From Pseudomonadota bacterium (GTDB lineage Bacteria; Pseudomonadota; Alphaproteobacteria; Rhodobacterales; Rhodobacteraceae), in assembly GCA_027592105.1 (NCBI GenBank), contig JAQCLA010000002.1, positions 1 to 43,159 of the forward strand: 43,159 nt of DNA. Direction: 5' to 3'. The notes below the pieces were generated by a model. It made no database searches and had not been told where the DNA came from. It worked only from the letters and a program-made list of their open reading frames with translations. Positions 10,070 through 18,633 of the stretch are shown one piece after another (position 1 is the stretch's first letter; the number at the start of each line of letters is the position of its first letter). Made by a program: the position numbers and the translations under genes.

Positions 10070-11398
10070 ATGGAATTCATTCCCCAGTTCGGCAATTTCG
10101 CCTTCACGATCGCGGCTTTCGTCGCGGCCTTGTCCATCATCGTGGCGATCCATGAATATGGGCATTACATCGTGGGCCGTTGGTCGGGTATCCATGCCGA
10201 GGTGTTCTCGATCGGTTTCGGCCCGGTCTTGCTTGGCCGCACGGACCGGCACGGCACGCGCTGGCAGATCGCGGCGCTGCCTTTCGGGGGGTATGTAAAA
10301 TTCCTGGGCGATGCGGATGCCGCCAGCGGCAAGGACGGCGAGGCGATGGATGCGCTTGATGTGACCGAGCGGCGACGCTCCATGCATGGTGCGCCGCTTT
10401 GGGCGCGTGCGGCCACGGTTGCGGCGGGGCCTGTGTTCAACTTCATCTTTTCGATCCTGATTTTCGCAACGGTGTTGTTCTTCACCGGTCGTCCGACCGA
10501 AGAACCGCGCGTCGGCGCACTCACCCCGCTGCCGGCCGAGATGCAACAGCTGATGGCGGGCGACCTGATCTTGGCACTCGATGGTCAAGAGGTTTCGGCC
10601 TTTGGTGATGTGTTCACCATCGCCGAGGATCTGCCGCCTGCGCCAAGCGTGGTCTACACCGTGGAACGTGACGGCGCGGTGATCCAGACCGAGGCGGCCT
10701 TTCCTCTGATCCCGCTGGTCGATACCGTGGCGCCGCAATCGGCGGCCTTTGCCGCGGGCTTGCAGCAAGGCGATGTGATCCGCGCGGTGGATGGCGCGCC
10801 CATCTATGCGTTTCGCCAATTGCGCGACACGGTTGCCGTCGCCGAAGGCACACCGCTGACGCTTTCGATCTGGCGGGCCGGCGCGCCGGTCGAGGTGACG
10901 TTGATCCCACGCCGCACCGATCTGCCGCTGGCCGAGGGCGGCTTTGAGACGCGCTGGCTGATCGGCGTGACGGGTGGTTTCAGCTTCGAGCCGGTGCGCG
11001 AGGGTGTTGGCCTGTTCGCATCCATCGGTTTCGGGGCAGAGCAGACATGGTTTGTCGTGCGGTCATCGATGTCGGGGCTTTGGCATATCATCACCGGCGC
11101 GATTTCGTCGTGTAACCTGCAAGGACCGATCGGGATTGCCGAAACCTCGGGCGCGGCGGCAAGCCAAGGCATCGACAATTTCATCTGGTTTATCGCGGTC
11201 TTGTCGACCGCTGTGGGCCTGTTGAACCTGTTTCCGATCCCCGTTCTGGATGGCGGACATCTGGTTTTTCACGCCTATGAGGCGGTCAGCGGCAAGCCGC
11301 CATCGGATAAGGCGATGCGGTTGTTCATCACCCTCGGTTTGACGCTGGTTTTGTCTCTCATGCTGTTTGCGCTGACCAACGATATCTTTTGCCCCTGA
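10070..11398 (+). CDS. rseP: site-2 membrane metalloprotease RseP
   Basis: HEYGH zinc motif (IVAIHEYGHYIVGRWSGIHAEVFSIGFGPVL), PDZ region, C-terminal LNLFPIPVLDGGHLVF. Confidence 0.95.
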   Translation: MEFIPQFGNFAFTIAAFVAALSIIVAIHEYGHYIVGRWSGIHAEVFSIGFGPVLLGRTDRHGTRWQIAALPFGGYVKFLGDADAASGKDGEAMDALDVTERRRSMHGAPLWARAATVAAGPVFNFIFSILIFATVLFFTGRPTEEPRVGALTPLPAEMQQLMAGDLILALDGQEVSAFGDVFTIAEDLPPAPSVVYTVERDGAVIQTEAAFPLIPLVDTVAPQSAAFAAGLQQGDVIRAVDGAPIYAFRQLRDTVAVAEGTPLTLSIWRAGAPVEVTLIPRRTDLPLAEGGFETRWLIGVTGGFSFEPVREGVGLFASIGFGAEQTWFVVRSSMSGLWHIITGAISSCNLQGPIGIAETSGAAASQGIDNFIWFIAVLSTAVGLLNLFPIPVLDGGHLVFHAYEAVSGKPPSDKAMRLFITLGLTLVLSLMLFALTNDIFCP

Positions 11399-11496
11399 GG
11401 CGGGCGTTCATCTTCACGGGAATTCCATAAGGCTGCCGCAGCATTGCCACAATACGGGGAGAGGGTGACAGCACGTCGCCCAACCCGGAGCATGCC

Positions 11497-11634
11497 ATGA
11501 AACTGCTTATGGAAAGCACCCGCAGCATGTCGCTTTTGGTCCTGTTCAACATGGACCGTTTCTTGGTGCCGCTTTTGATCATCGCGGCGCTTTTTCTCGC
11601 GGGCGCGTTGTTCGACTACGCCACCGAGTTCTAG
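11497..11634 (+). CDS. 45-aa putative small membrane protein (not in the ORF track)
   Basis: ATG at 11497 preceded by CCCGGAG at about 7 nt spacing; MKLLMESTRSMSLLVLFNMDRFLVPLLIIAALFLAGALFDYATEF*; one hydrophobic segment; same strand between rseP and bamA. Confidence 0.6.
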   Translation: MKLLMESTRSMSLLVLFNMDRFLVPLLIIAALFLAGALFDYATEF

Positions 11635-11710
11635 GCGCGCTTGCACCCTCATCGCGCCCTTGCGGGGGCGGTGATCTTTCGGTTTTGCAGCACGCGCCTT
11701 TGGGTTCGTT

Positions 11711-11739
11711 TTGACAACCCACCGACCCTCCGCTAGGCA
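11711..11739 (+). promoter_or_regulatory. candidate sigma70-type promoter for bamA
   Basis: TTGACA (11711-11716), 17-nt spacer, TAGGCA (11734-11739), just upstream of the bamA start. Confidence 0.45.
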
Positions 11740-11774
11740 GGAAATGTCTGCTGGGAAATTTGGGGTTGGATGAG

Positions 11775-14129
11775 ATGAGTCGGCATGTCCTGTTTTCGCC
11801 GTCGCGTATGAGGCGTCAGCTAATCGGTGCGTTGCGCCTGCGGTCTCTATCCGGCCTGTTTGCGGTGCTTTTGGTCATCTCGGGAAGTTTGATCGCCCCA
11901 TCGGCAAATGCACAAACCTTTAGCTTTTCGCGTTTCGATGTCGTGGGAAATGCGCGGATCAACGATTCTGCCATTTTGACCTATGCCGCGATCACACCGG
12001 GCAGCGAAGTCTCTGGCGCGCAGGTCAATGATGCGCTGCAACGCTTGCAGAACACCGGGCTGTTTGAATCGGTCGAGATCACGCCGCGTGGCAACACGCT
12101 GGTTATCACCGTGCAGGAATATCCCACGATCAACATCATCTCGATCGAAGGCAATGAGCGGCTGGATGATGACGCGCTTTTGCCGGTCATCAGCTCGACA
12201 CCGCGCCGTACCTATTCGCCCAGTGTGGCCGAACAAGACGCCAATGCCATCGCCGAGGCCTATCGCGTCTCGGGCAGGTTGACCGCGACTGTGACGCCGC
12301 GCGTCATTCGGCTGGCCGATAACCGCGTCAATCTGGTCTTCGAGATCGCCGAGGGCCGCGTGGTGGAAACCGAGCGCATTACCTTTGTCGGCAACCGCGC
12401 CTATTCCGATCGCCGCTTGCGCCTTGTGCTGGAAAGCACGCAGGCCGGGATTTTGCGCCAGATCATCCGCCGCGACACCTTCATCGCCGAGCGGATCGCG
12501 CTTGATCGGCAGCTTTTGTCCGATTTCTACCTAGATCGCGGCTATGTCGATTTTCAAATCCTGAGCGTGACACCCGAACTCGCGCGTGGGCGAGACGCAT
12601 ATTTCGTGACCTTCAACATCCGCGAAGGTCAAAGCTTTTCGTTGGGTACGATCGCGACCACCTCCGAGATCTCCGAGGCCGATGCTGCGATCTATCAAGA
12701 TGTCATTCGCATCCGCTCCGGCCAAACCTATAGTCCGCGCTTGATCGAGACCACGATCAGCCGGATGGAGGCTTTGGCCACGCAGCAAGGCCTGCGTTTC
12801 GTGCGGATCGAACCGCGCATCACGCGCAACGAAGAGACACGCACGCTGGATGTCGAATTCCTGATCCGTCGTGGTGAGCGGGTCTTTGTCGAGCGTATCG
12901 ATATCGAAGGCAATGTGACGACGCTCGACAGCGTCATCCGTCGCCAGTTTACCACGGTAGAAGGTGACCCCTTTGATCCGCGCGCCATCCGGCAAGCGGC
13001 CGAACGCATCCGCGCGACCGGCTTTTTCGCCGATGTCGATGTTGAATCGCGCGCTGGCACATCTGCCGACCAGATCATCGTCGATGTCGATGTCGAAGAG
13101 CAGCCGACCGGCACCTTGGGATTTTCGGCAAGTTTCTCGACCGATACAGGGCCGGGGCTTGCGGTAAACTTCGCCGAGTCCAACTTCCTTGGTCGCGGCC
13201 AGTCGTTGGATTTTGGCTTCAACACGACCGATGGCAGCCGCGCCTTCAACCTGTCGTTCACGGAACCCGCTTTCCGTTCGCGCGATCTGGAGTTGGGGCT
13301 GAACGCCTTTTATACCGAGACCAACGATCAAAACCGCAATTTCGACACGCTTGATGTCGGGCTGCGCACCAGCTTGGGCTTTCCGATTTCCGAATTTGGT
13401 CGCCTGAATACATATGTCGGCTTAGAGCAAAACGAGATCTCGGGGCTTGATGCGGCCAGCAGTTCGCCCATCTTGTTTGCCGAACAGGGCGAGCGCGTTT
13501 TGTCCTTTGTCGGGCTGCAATATGCCTATGACACGCGCAATGGTGGGCTTGATCCGACGCGCGGTGTGCGGCTGCAGTTCGGGCTCGAATATGCAGGTTT
13601 GGGTGGCGATACCGAGTATCTGCGCGCAAGCTTCCTCGGCATCGCAGAGCAGCAAGTGCTGCGCGAAGATGTAACCTTGCGTGCCAGTTTCGAAGGCGGC
13701 GCGCTGGAGATGTTGGGCGGGTCAAGCCGGCTTTCGGATCGTTTCTTCCTGTCCAGCCGCCAGATGCGTGGTTTCGATGCCTTCGGCCTTGGGCCGCGCG
13801 ATATCGGTGCAACCAACCAAGATGCGCTTGGTGGCAATTTCTTCACGGTCGCGCGCTTCGAGGCGGCATTCCCCTTGGGGCTTCCTGATGAATACGGGAT
13901 TTCGGGTGGGCTGTTTTATGACATCGGCTCGGTCTGGGGGCTTGATAACAGGGTGGGGGCCGGCGGGGCACTGGTTGATGACAGCCAGCAATTCCGTTCC
14001 TCGATCGGTGTGTCGATTTTCTGGAACACGGCGATCGGACCGCTGCGCTTCAACTTCTCGCGCGCGCTCGAATTCGAAAGCTACGACCGGACACGCGATT
14101 TCGATCTGACCGTCGAGACGCGGTTCTAA
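11775..14129 (+). CDS. bamA: outer membrane protein assembly factor BamA
   Basis: Signal peptide ...SGSLIAPSANAQ, POTRA repeats, C-terminal beta-barrel ending ...RDFDLTVETRF (terminal Phe). Confidence 0.95.
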   Translation: MSRHVLFSPSRMRRQLIGALRLRSLSGLFAVLLVISGSLIAPSANAQTFSFSRFDVVGNARINDSAILTYAAITPGSEVSGAQVNDALQRLQNTGLFESVEITPRGNTLVITVQEYPTINIISIEGNERLDDDALLPVISSTPRRTYSPSVAEQDANAIAEAYRVSGRLTATVTPRVIRLADNRVNLVFEIAEGRVVETERITFVGNRAYSDRRLRLVLESTQAGILRQIIRRDTFIAERIALDRQLLSDFYLDRGYVDFQILSVTPELARGRDAYFVTFNIREGQSFSLGTIATTSEISEADAAIYQDVIRIRSGQTYSPRLIETTISRMEALATQQGLRFVRIEPRITRNEETRTLDVEFLIRRGERVFVERIDIEGNVTTLDSVIRRQFTTVEGDPFDPRAIRQAAERIRATGFFADVDVESRAGTSADQIIVDVDVEEQPTGTLGFSASFSTDTGPGLAVNFAESNFLGRGQSLDFGFNTTDGSRAFNLSFTEPAFRSRDLELGLNAFYTETNDQNRNFDTLDVGLRTSLGFPISEFGRLNTYVGLEQNEISGLDAASSSPILFAEQGERVLSFVGLQYAYDTRNGGLDPTRGVRLQFGLEYAGLGGDTEYLRASFLGIAEQQVLREDVTLRASFEGGALEMLGGSSRLSDRFFLSSRQMRGFDAFGLGPRDIGATNQDALGGNFFTVARFEAAFPLGLPDEYGISGGLFYDIGSVWGLDNRVGAGGALVDDSQQFRSSIGVSIFWNTAIGPLRFNFSRALEFESYDRTRDFDLTVETRF

Positions 14130-14139
14130 GGGGCGCGAT

Positions 14140-14757
14140 ATGCGCATCACGGCTTTCCGCGGCATGATGGCAGGGCTGGCCTTGGCCCTGTCACCGATGG
14201 TTGCCGCTGCGCAAGGTGCGCAAGCAACGCCGCTCAACAGCGCCGCAATCGTGATCATCGACCAAGAACGCCTGCTGACCGGGTCGCGCTATGGCCAGCG
14301 CATCCAGCAAGAGGTCGAGGAGGCAGGCGCCGCCCTTGTCGCCGAGAACCGCCGCATCGAGGCGCAATTGTCCGACGAAGAGCTGCGCCTGACAGAACAG
14401 CGCGCAACGATGAGCGCCGATGCGTTTCGCCCGCTTGCGCAGGAGTTCAATATCCGCGTCGAAGGCATCCGTGCCGCCCAAGAGGCGAAAAGCCGTGCCT
14501 TGCAGGCACAAGCAGAAGCCGCGCGGACGCAGTTCTATGAATTGGCCTTTCCGGTTCTTGTCGATCTGATGCGCATGCGTGGGGCGAGTGTGCTAATGGA
14601 TAATCGCGCGGTGCTGCTGTCGGTCGACGGGATCGACATCACCGAGGCGGCGATCACGCGTATCGACGCCGTGATCGGTGAAGGTGGCGATGCACCGCTG
14701 ATCGATCTTGACGGCACAAGGCGCCTTTCACCCCCGACCGACGGCACGACGCCGTGA
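14140..14757 (+). CDS. OmpH/Skp family periplasmic chaperone
   Basis: Signal peptide followed by AAIVIIDQERLLTGSRYGQRIQQEVEEAGAALVAENRRIEAQLSDEELRLTEQR; position after bamA. Confidence 0.88.
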   Translation: MRITAFRGMMAGLALALSPMVAAAQGAQATPLNSAAIVIIDQERLLTGSRYGQRIQQEVEEAGAALVAENRRIEAQLSDEELRLTEQRATMSADAFRPLAQEFNIRVEGIRAAQEAKSRALQAQAEAARTQFYELAFPVLVDLMRMRGASVLMDNRAVLLSVDGIDITEAAITRIDAVIGEGGDAPLIDLDGTRRLSPPTDGTTP

Positions 14758-14828
14758 GCCGGTCGCTTGCCGCATGGCCGGCAAGTTGATACCAGTCGCT
14801 TCAGCCTGCATTCAATACCCGAGGACAC

Positions 14829-15308
14829 ATGACGGCAGATACGCCCACAACCGCCGATATCGCGCTGATCCAGCGCATCATCCCGCATCGCTATCCGTTC
14901 CTTTTGGTGGATCGCGTGCGCGATATCGTGCCGTTTCAATCGGCCGTCGGCATCAAGAACGTCACGATGAACGAGCCGCATTTTCAGGGGCATTTCCCCG
15001 GTGCGCCCATCATGCCCGGCGTCACCATCGTCGAGGCGATGGCGCAAACCGCGGCGGTGATGATCGGTGTCTCGGCGGATTTGGCCGATAAGAACCTGCT
15101 GGTCTATTTCATGGGGATCGATGGCTGCAAATTCCGCCGCAAGGTGGTGCCGGGCGATATCGTCGAGATGCATCTGACCACGCTGCGCGGCAAGCCGGGC
15201 GGCAAGGTCTGGAAATTCGGTGGGCAAGCTTTTGTCGATGGCGATCTGGCCGCCGAGGCCGAGTTCACCGCGATGATGGATCTTGGTGCGTCGCAGGGGG
15301 CGGCGTGA
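14829..15308 (+). CDS. fabZ: 3-hydroxyacyl-ACP dehydratase FabZ
   Basis: [14 protein letters not shown]...[31 protein letters not shown]. Confidence 0.96.
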   Translation: MTADTPTTADIALIQRIIPHRYPFLLVDRVRDIVPFQSAVGIKNVTMNEPHFQGHFPGAPIMPGVTIVEAMAQTAAVMIGVSADLADKNLLVYFMGIDGCKFRRKVVPGDIVEMHLTTLRGKPGGKVWKFGGQAFVDGDLAAEAEFTAMMDLGASQGAA

Positions 15309-16111
15309 TGGGTATCGACCCCGGCGCAAAGATCCATCCGATGGCGGTGGTCGAGGCGGGGGCCACGATTGGCGCCGGCTGCGTGATCGGCCCATTCTGC
15401 CATGTCGGGGCCGAGGTGACGCTGGCCGCCGAGGTGACCCTCAAATCCCATGCAGTGGTGACGGGCTTGACCGAGATCGGCCAAGGCTCGGTGATCTTTC
15501 CTTTCGCCAATATCGGCGATGTGCCGCAAGATCTGAAATATAGCGGCGAGAAAACCCGTCTGATCATCGGCCAGCGCAACCGCATCCGCGAGGGCGTGAC
15601 GATGAACACCGGCACCGAAGGTGGCGGCGGCATCACCCGCGTCGGCGATGACGGGCTGTTCATGGCTGGTGCCCATGTCGCCCATGACGCGCAGGTGGGC
15701 GATCGTGTCATCATGGCCAATAACGCCGCTGTGGCGGGCCATTGCATCATTGCCGACGATGTCATCATCGGCGGGCTTTCCGGTGTGCATCAATTCGTCC
15801 GCATCGGCAAAGGTGCGATCATCGGTGCGGTGACCATGGTGACCAATGATGTGATCCCCTACGGGCTGGTGCAGGGACCGCGCGGTATGCTCGATGGTCT
15901 CAACCTTGTGGGCCTCAAGCGGCGCGGCGTCGCGCGCGAGGATATCATGGCGCTGCGCGCGGCCTTTCAGGCGCTGGCGCAGGGTGATGGTGCGTTCCAA
16001 GATCGTGCAAAACGGCTGCTCGATGATGTGGCCGGGCAATCGCAATATGTGCGTGATATCGTCGATTTCGTGCTTGGCGAAAGCGACAGATCCTTTCTGA
16101 CGCCGGGCTGA
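15308..16111 (+). CDS. lpxA: acyl-ACP--UDP-N-acetylglucosamine O-acyltransferase
   Basis: Left-handed beta-helix hexapeptides, GLSGVHQFVRIGKGAIIGAVTMV, GLVQGPRGMLDGLNLVGLKRRG; overlaps fabZ by 1 nt. Confidence 0.96.
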   Translation: MGIDPGAKIHPMAVVEAGATIGAGCVIGPFCHVGAEVTLAAEVTLKSHAVVTGLTEIGQGSVIFPFANIGDVPQDLKYSGEKTRLIIGQRNRIREGVTMNTGTEGGGGITRVGDDGLFMAGAHVAHDAQVGDRVIMANNAAVAGHCIIADDVIIGGLSGVHQFVRIGKGAIIGAVTMVTNDVIPYGLVQGPRGMLDGLNLVGLKRRGVAREDIMALRAAFQALAQGDGAFQDRAKRLLDDVAGQSQYVRDIVDFVLGESDRSFLTPG

Positions 16112-16117
16112 GGGATC

Positions 16118-16894
16118 ATGGGCAGGCGCGCCATCATCGCGGGGGCGGGGGCCTTGCCCCTGCTTGTGGCCGCCGCCGGGCCTGCGATTGTGGTGCGTTT
16201 CGCGGGTGCGCCGGGCGGCACGGATGGTGCCGATCTTGTGGCGCAGTTCGAGCGATTGGGCGCGCTTTTCGCCGATCTGAAATCGCATGGCGTGGACGAG
16301 CTTTGCTTGGCGGGGGCCATGCGGCGTGTGGGTTTTGACCAAGCGCGTTTGGACGCCGAGACCAAGGCGCTGTTGCCGCGATTGGCCACGGCGATGGGGC
16401 AGGGCGATGATGCGCTGTTGCGCAGCATCGTGGCAATCTTCGAAGAGCAGGGATTTACCATTCGCGGTGCACATACGTTGCGCCCCGATCTGGTGGCGCG
16501 TGCAGGCGTTTTATGCGGACAGGCCATCGCCACTACAGATGCGGCGCGCGCGCGCGGCGTCCTTGCCGCCATCGGCCCGCTTGATGTGGGGCAGGCGGCC
16601 GTCGCCGCGCAAGGCCAGATCCTTGGGGTCGAGACTTTGCAAGGCACCGATGCGCTGTTGCGTTTCGTGGGCGACACCATGCCAGCATCGGGTGGTATCT
16701 TGGTTAAACGCGCCAAACCCGGTCAGGATCTGCGCGTCGACATGCCCGCCATCGGCCCCGACACGGTCGCGCTTTGCGCGCAGGCCGGCCTTAAGGGGAT
16801 CGAACTTCAGGCCGAGCATGTGTTGTTGTTGGATCGTGACGCGGTCTATGCCGCCTGTGCGCAGCACGGCATCAACCTGTGGGCCGTGCCATGA
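16118..16894 (+). CDS. lpxI: UDP-2,3-diacylglucosamine diphosphatase LpxI
   Basis: 258 aa LpxI-like (IIAGAGALPLLVA...DGADLVAQFERLGALFADLKSHGVDELCLAGAMRR; GGILVKRAKPGQDLRVDMPAIGPDTV) between lpxA and lpxB. Confidence 0.9.
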   Translation: MGRRAIIAGAGALPLLVAAAGPAIVVRFAGAPGGTDGADLVAQFERLGALFADLKSHGVDELCLAGAMRRVGFDQARLDAETKALLPRLATAMGQGDDALLRSIVAIFEEQGFTIRGAHTLRPDLVARAGVLCGQAIATTDAARARGVLAAIGPLDVGQAAVAAQGQILGVETLQGTDALLRFVGDTMPASGGILVKRAKPGQDLRVDMPAIGPDTVALCAQAGLKGIELQAEHVLLLDRDAVYAACAQHGINLWAVP

Positions 16895-18072
16895 CGCTGC
16901 AGCTGTTCTTGGTGGCGGGCGAGCCTTCGGGCGACAGGCTGGGTGCCGCGCTGATGGCCGGGATCAAGGCTTTGACCCAAGGCCCCGTCAGCTTTCACGG
17001 CATCGGTGGCCCCTTGATGCAGGCCGAAGGTTTGCAGACGCTTTTCCCGATGGAAGAACTCTCGGTCATGGGGCTGACCGAGATCTTGGCCAATTACCGC
17101 CGCCTTGCGCGCCGGGTGCAGCAAACGGCGGATGCGGTCGTTGTCATGGCCCCCGACGCCTTGATCACGATTGATATCCCCGAGTTTTCGCTGCGGGTCG
17201 CGGAAAAGGTCAAGCAAGAAGCCCCTGATCTGCGCACCATCCATTATGTCGCCCCCACTGTCTGGGCTTGGCGACCGGGGCGGGCCAAGAAAATGGCCAA
17301 ATTCGTCGATCATGTGCTGGCACTTCTGCCCTTCGAGCCGCCCTATATGGAGGCGGCGGGCATGGGGTGCGATTTCGTGGGCCACCCGGTCGTGACCGAG
17401 GAACAGGCCACCGAGGGCGAGATTGCGGCGTTTCGGGCCAAGCACCTAGCCGATGAAGGGCCGGTCATCCTCGTGCTGCCCGGCTCGCGCCGCGCCGAGG
17501 TTGAGCGCCTGATGCCGGTCTTCGGCGCGGCACTCGGCGATGTTTTGGCCCGCCACCCCGATGCGCGGATCGTGTTGCCAGCGGCACCGGCGGTGGCAGG
17601 TATCGTGGCCGCTCGTATCAAGGATTGGCCGGGCCAGCCCGTCATGCTTGATCCGCGCGGCGTGGCACCTGAAGATTTCGCCGCGGAAAAACGCGCAGCT
17701 TTCACGGTGGCCGATCTGGCGCTTGCGGCCTCGGGCACTGTCAGCCTTGAGCTTGCGGCGACCGACACGCCGATGGTGGTGGCCTACAAGATGAGTTGGT
17801 TGAGCCAAAAGCTGATCGGCGCATTGCTGCGCGTCGATACGGTGACGCTGGTCAATCTGGTGACCGATAGCCGGACGATCCCCGAGTTTCTTTCCGAGCA
17901 CTGCCGCCCCGCGCCGATTGCAGCGGCGATGAACCATCTGATGGAAGATGAGCGCGCGCGGGCGGATCAGCTCGATGCCATGGCGCTGACGATGCGGCGC
18001 TTGGGTCGCGGGGGCGAGGCACCTTGGCTGCGCGCGGCCCGCGCGGTTCTGGCGCAAATCGCGCCCGATTAA
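16891..18072 (+). CDS. lpxB: lipid-A-disaccharide synthase
   Basis: LFLVAGEPSGDRLGAALM...HYVAPTVWAWRPGRAKKMAKFVDHVLALLPFEPPY; 4-nt ATGA overlap with lpxI. Confidence 0.96.
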   Translation: MTLQLFLVAGEPSGDRLGAALMAGIKALTQGPVSFHGIGGPLMQAEGLQTLFPMEELSVMGLTEILANYRRLARRVQQTADAVVVMAPDALITIDIPEFSLRVAEKVKQEAPDLRTIHYVAPTVWAWRPGRAKKMAKFVDHVLALLPFEPPYMEAAGMGCDFVGHPVVTEEQATEGEIAAFRAKHLADEGPVILVLPGSRRAEVERLMPVFGAALGDVLARHPDARIVLPAAPAVAGIVAARIKDWPGQPVMLDPRGVAPEDFAAEKRAAFTVADLALAASGTVSLELAATDTPMVVAYKMSWLSQKLIGALLRVDTVTLVNLVTDSRTIPEFLSEHCRPAPIAAAMNHLMEDERARADQLDAMALTMRRLGRGGEAPWLRAARAVLAQIAPD

Positions 18073-18539
18073 CGCGTGAAATCGGCCAATATGGCCCCGG
18101 ACAATTCCAGCAAACGCTGGGGCGCGATGGAAAAGATATGGCGCGGCGTGCCAGCGGCGGCATAGACCAGCTCGAAATCTAAAAGCTTTGGGTCGAACCA
18201 TGACCGGATCGGGCTGAGGTGCCCAACCGGGGCTACACCGCCGATGGCAAAACCCGTTTGCGCCCGGATCAGATCGGCATCCGCCTTGCCCAAGGCGGCG
18301 CCCGCAAGCGTGCTGGCCTTGACGGTATCGACCTGATTGCCGCCCGCCGTGATGAATAGCACCGCGTCGCCCTTGGCCTCGGCCCTGAAAATGATGGATT
18401 TGGCGATCTGATCGACGCCGCAGCCAGCTGCGCGGGCCGCATCCTCGGCCGTGCGTGTGCCATCGGCCATCTCGACCACATCGCTTGCCACACCGGCGGC
18501 ACGCAGCGCCTCTTCCACCCGTTTCAGACTTTTCGACAT
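18069..18539 (-). CDS. YbaK/EbsC-type aminoacyl-tRNA deacylase
   Basis: MSKSLKRVEEALRAAGVASDVVEMADGTRTAEDAARAAGCGVDQIAKSIIFRA...TGFAIGGVAPVGHLSP. Confidence 0.88.
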   Translation of the reverse strand: MSKSLKRVEEALRAAGVASDVVEMADGTRTAEDAARAAGCGVDQIAKSIIFRAEAKGDAVLFITAGGNQVDTVKASTLAGAALGKADADLIRAQTGFAIGGVAPVGHLSPIRSWFDPKLLDFELVYAAAGTPRHIFSIAPQRLLELSGAILADFTR

Positions 18540-18633
18540 CTCGGCCCTTTCCTCCCAGCGCCGCCTTGATCTCAGGGCCGCGCGAGATGTGCAAGCCGTT
18601 GACCACGGGGGGCAAGCGGGCCTAACTCGGGCC

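Noticed and set aside
15104-16474. 456-aa minus-strand ORF opposite fabZ-lpxA-lpxI
   Set aside because: Shadow ORF spanning three well-supported genes.
16118-16894. LpxI instead of LpxH in the lipid A cluster
   Set aside because: Established alternative UDP-diacylglucosamine hydrolase in alphaproteobacteria; expected here.
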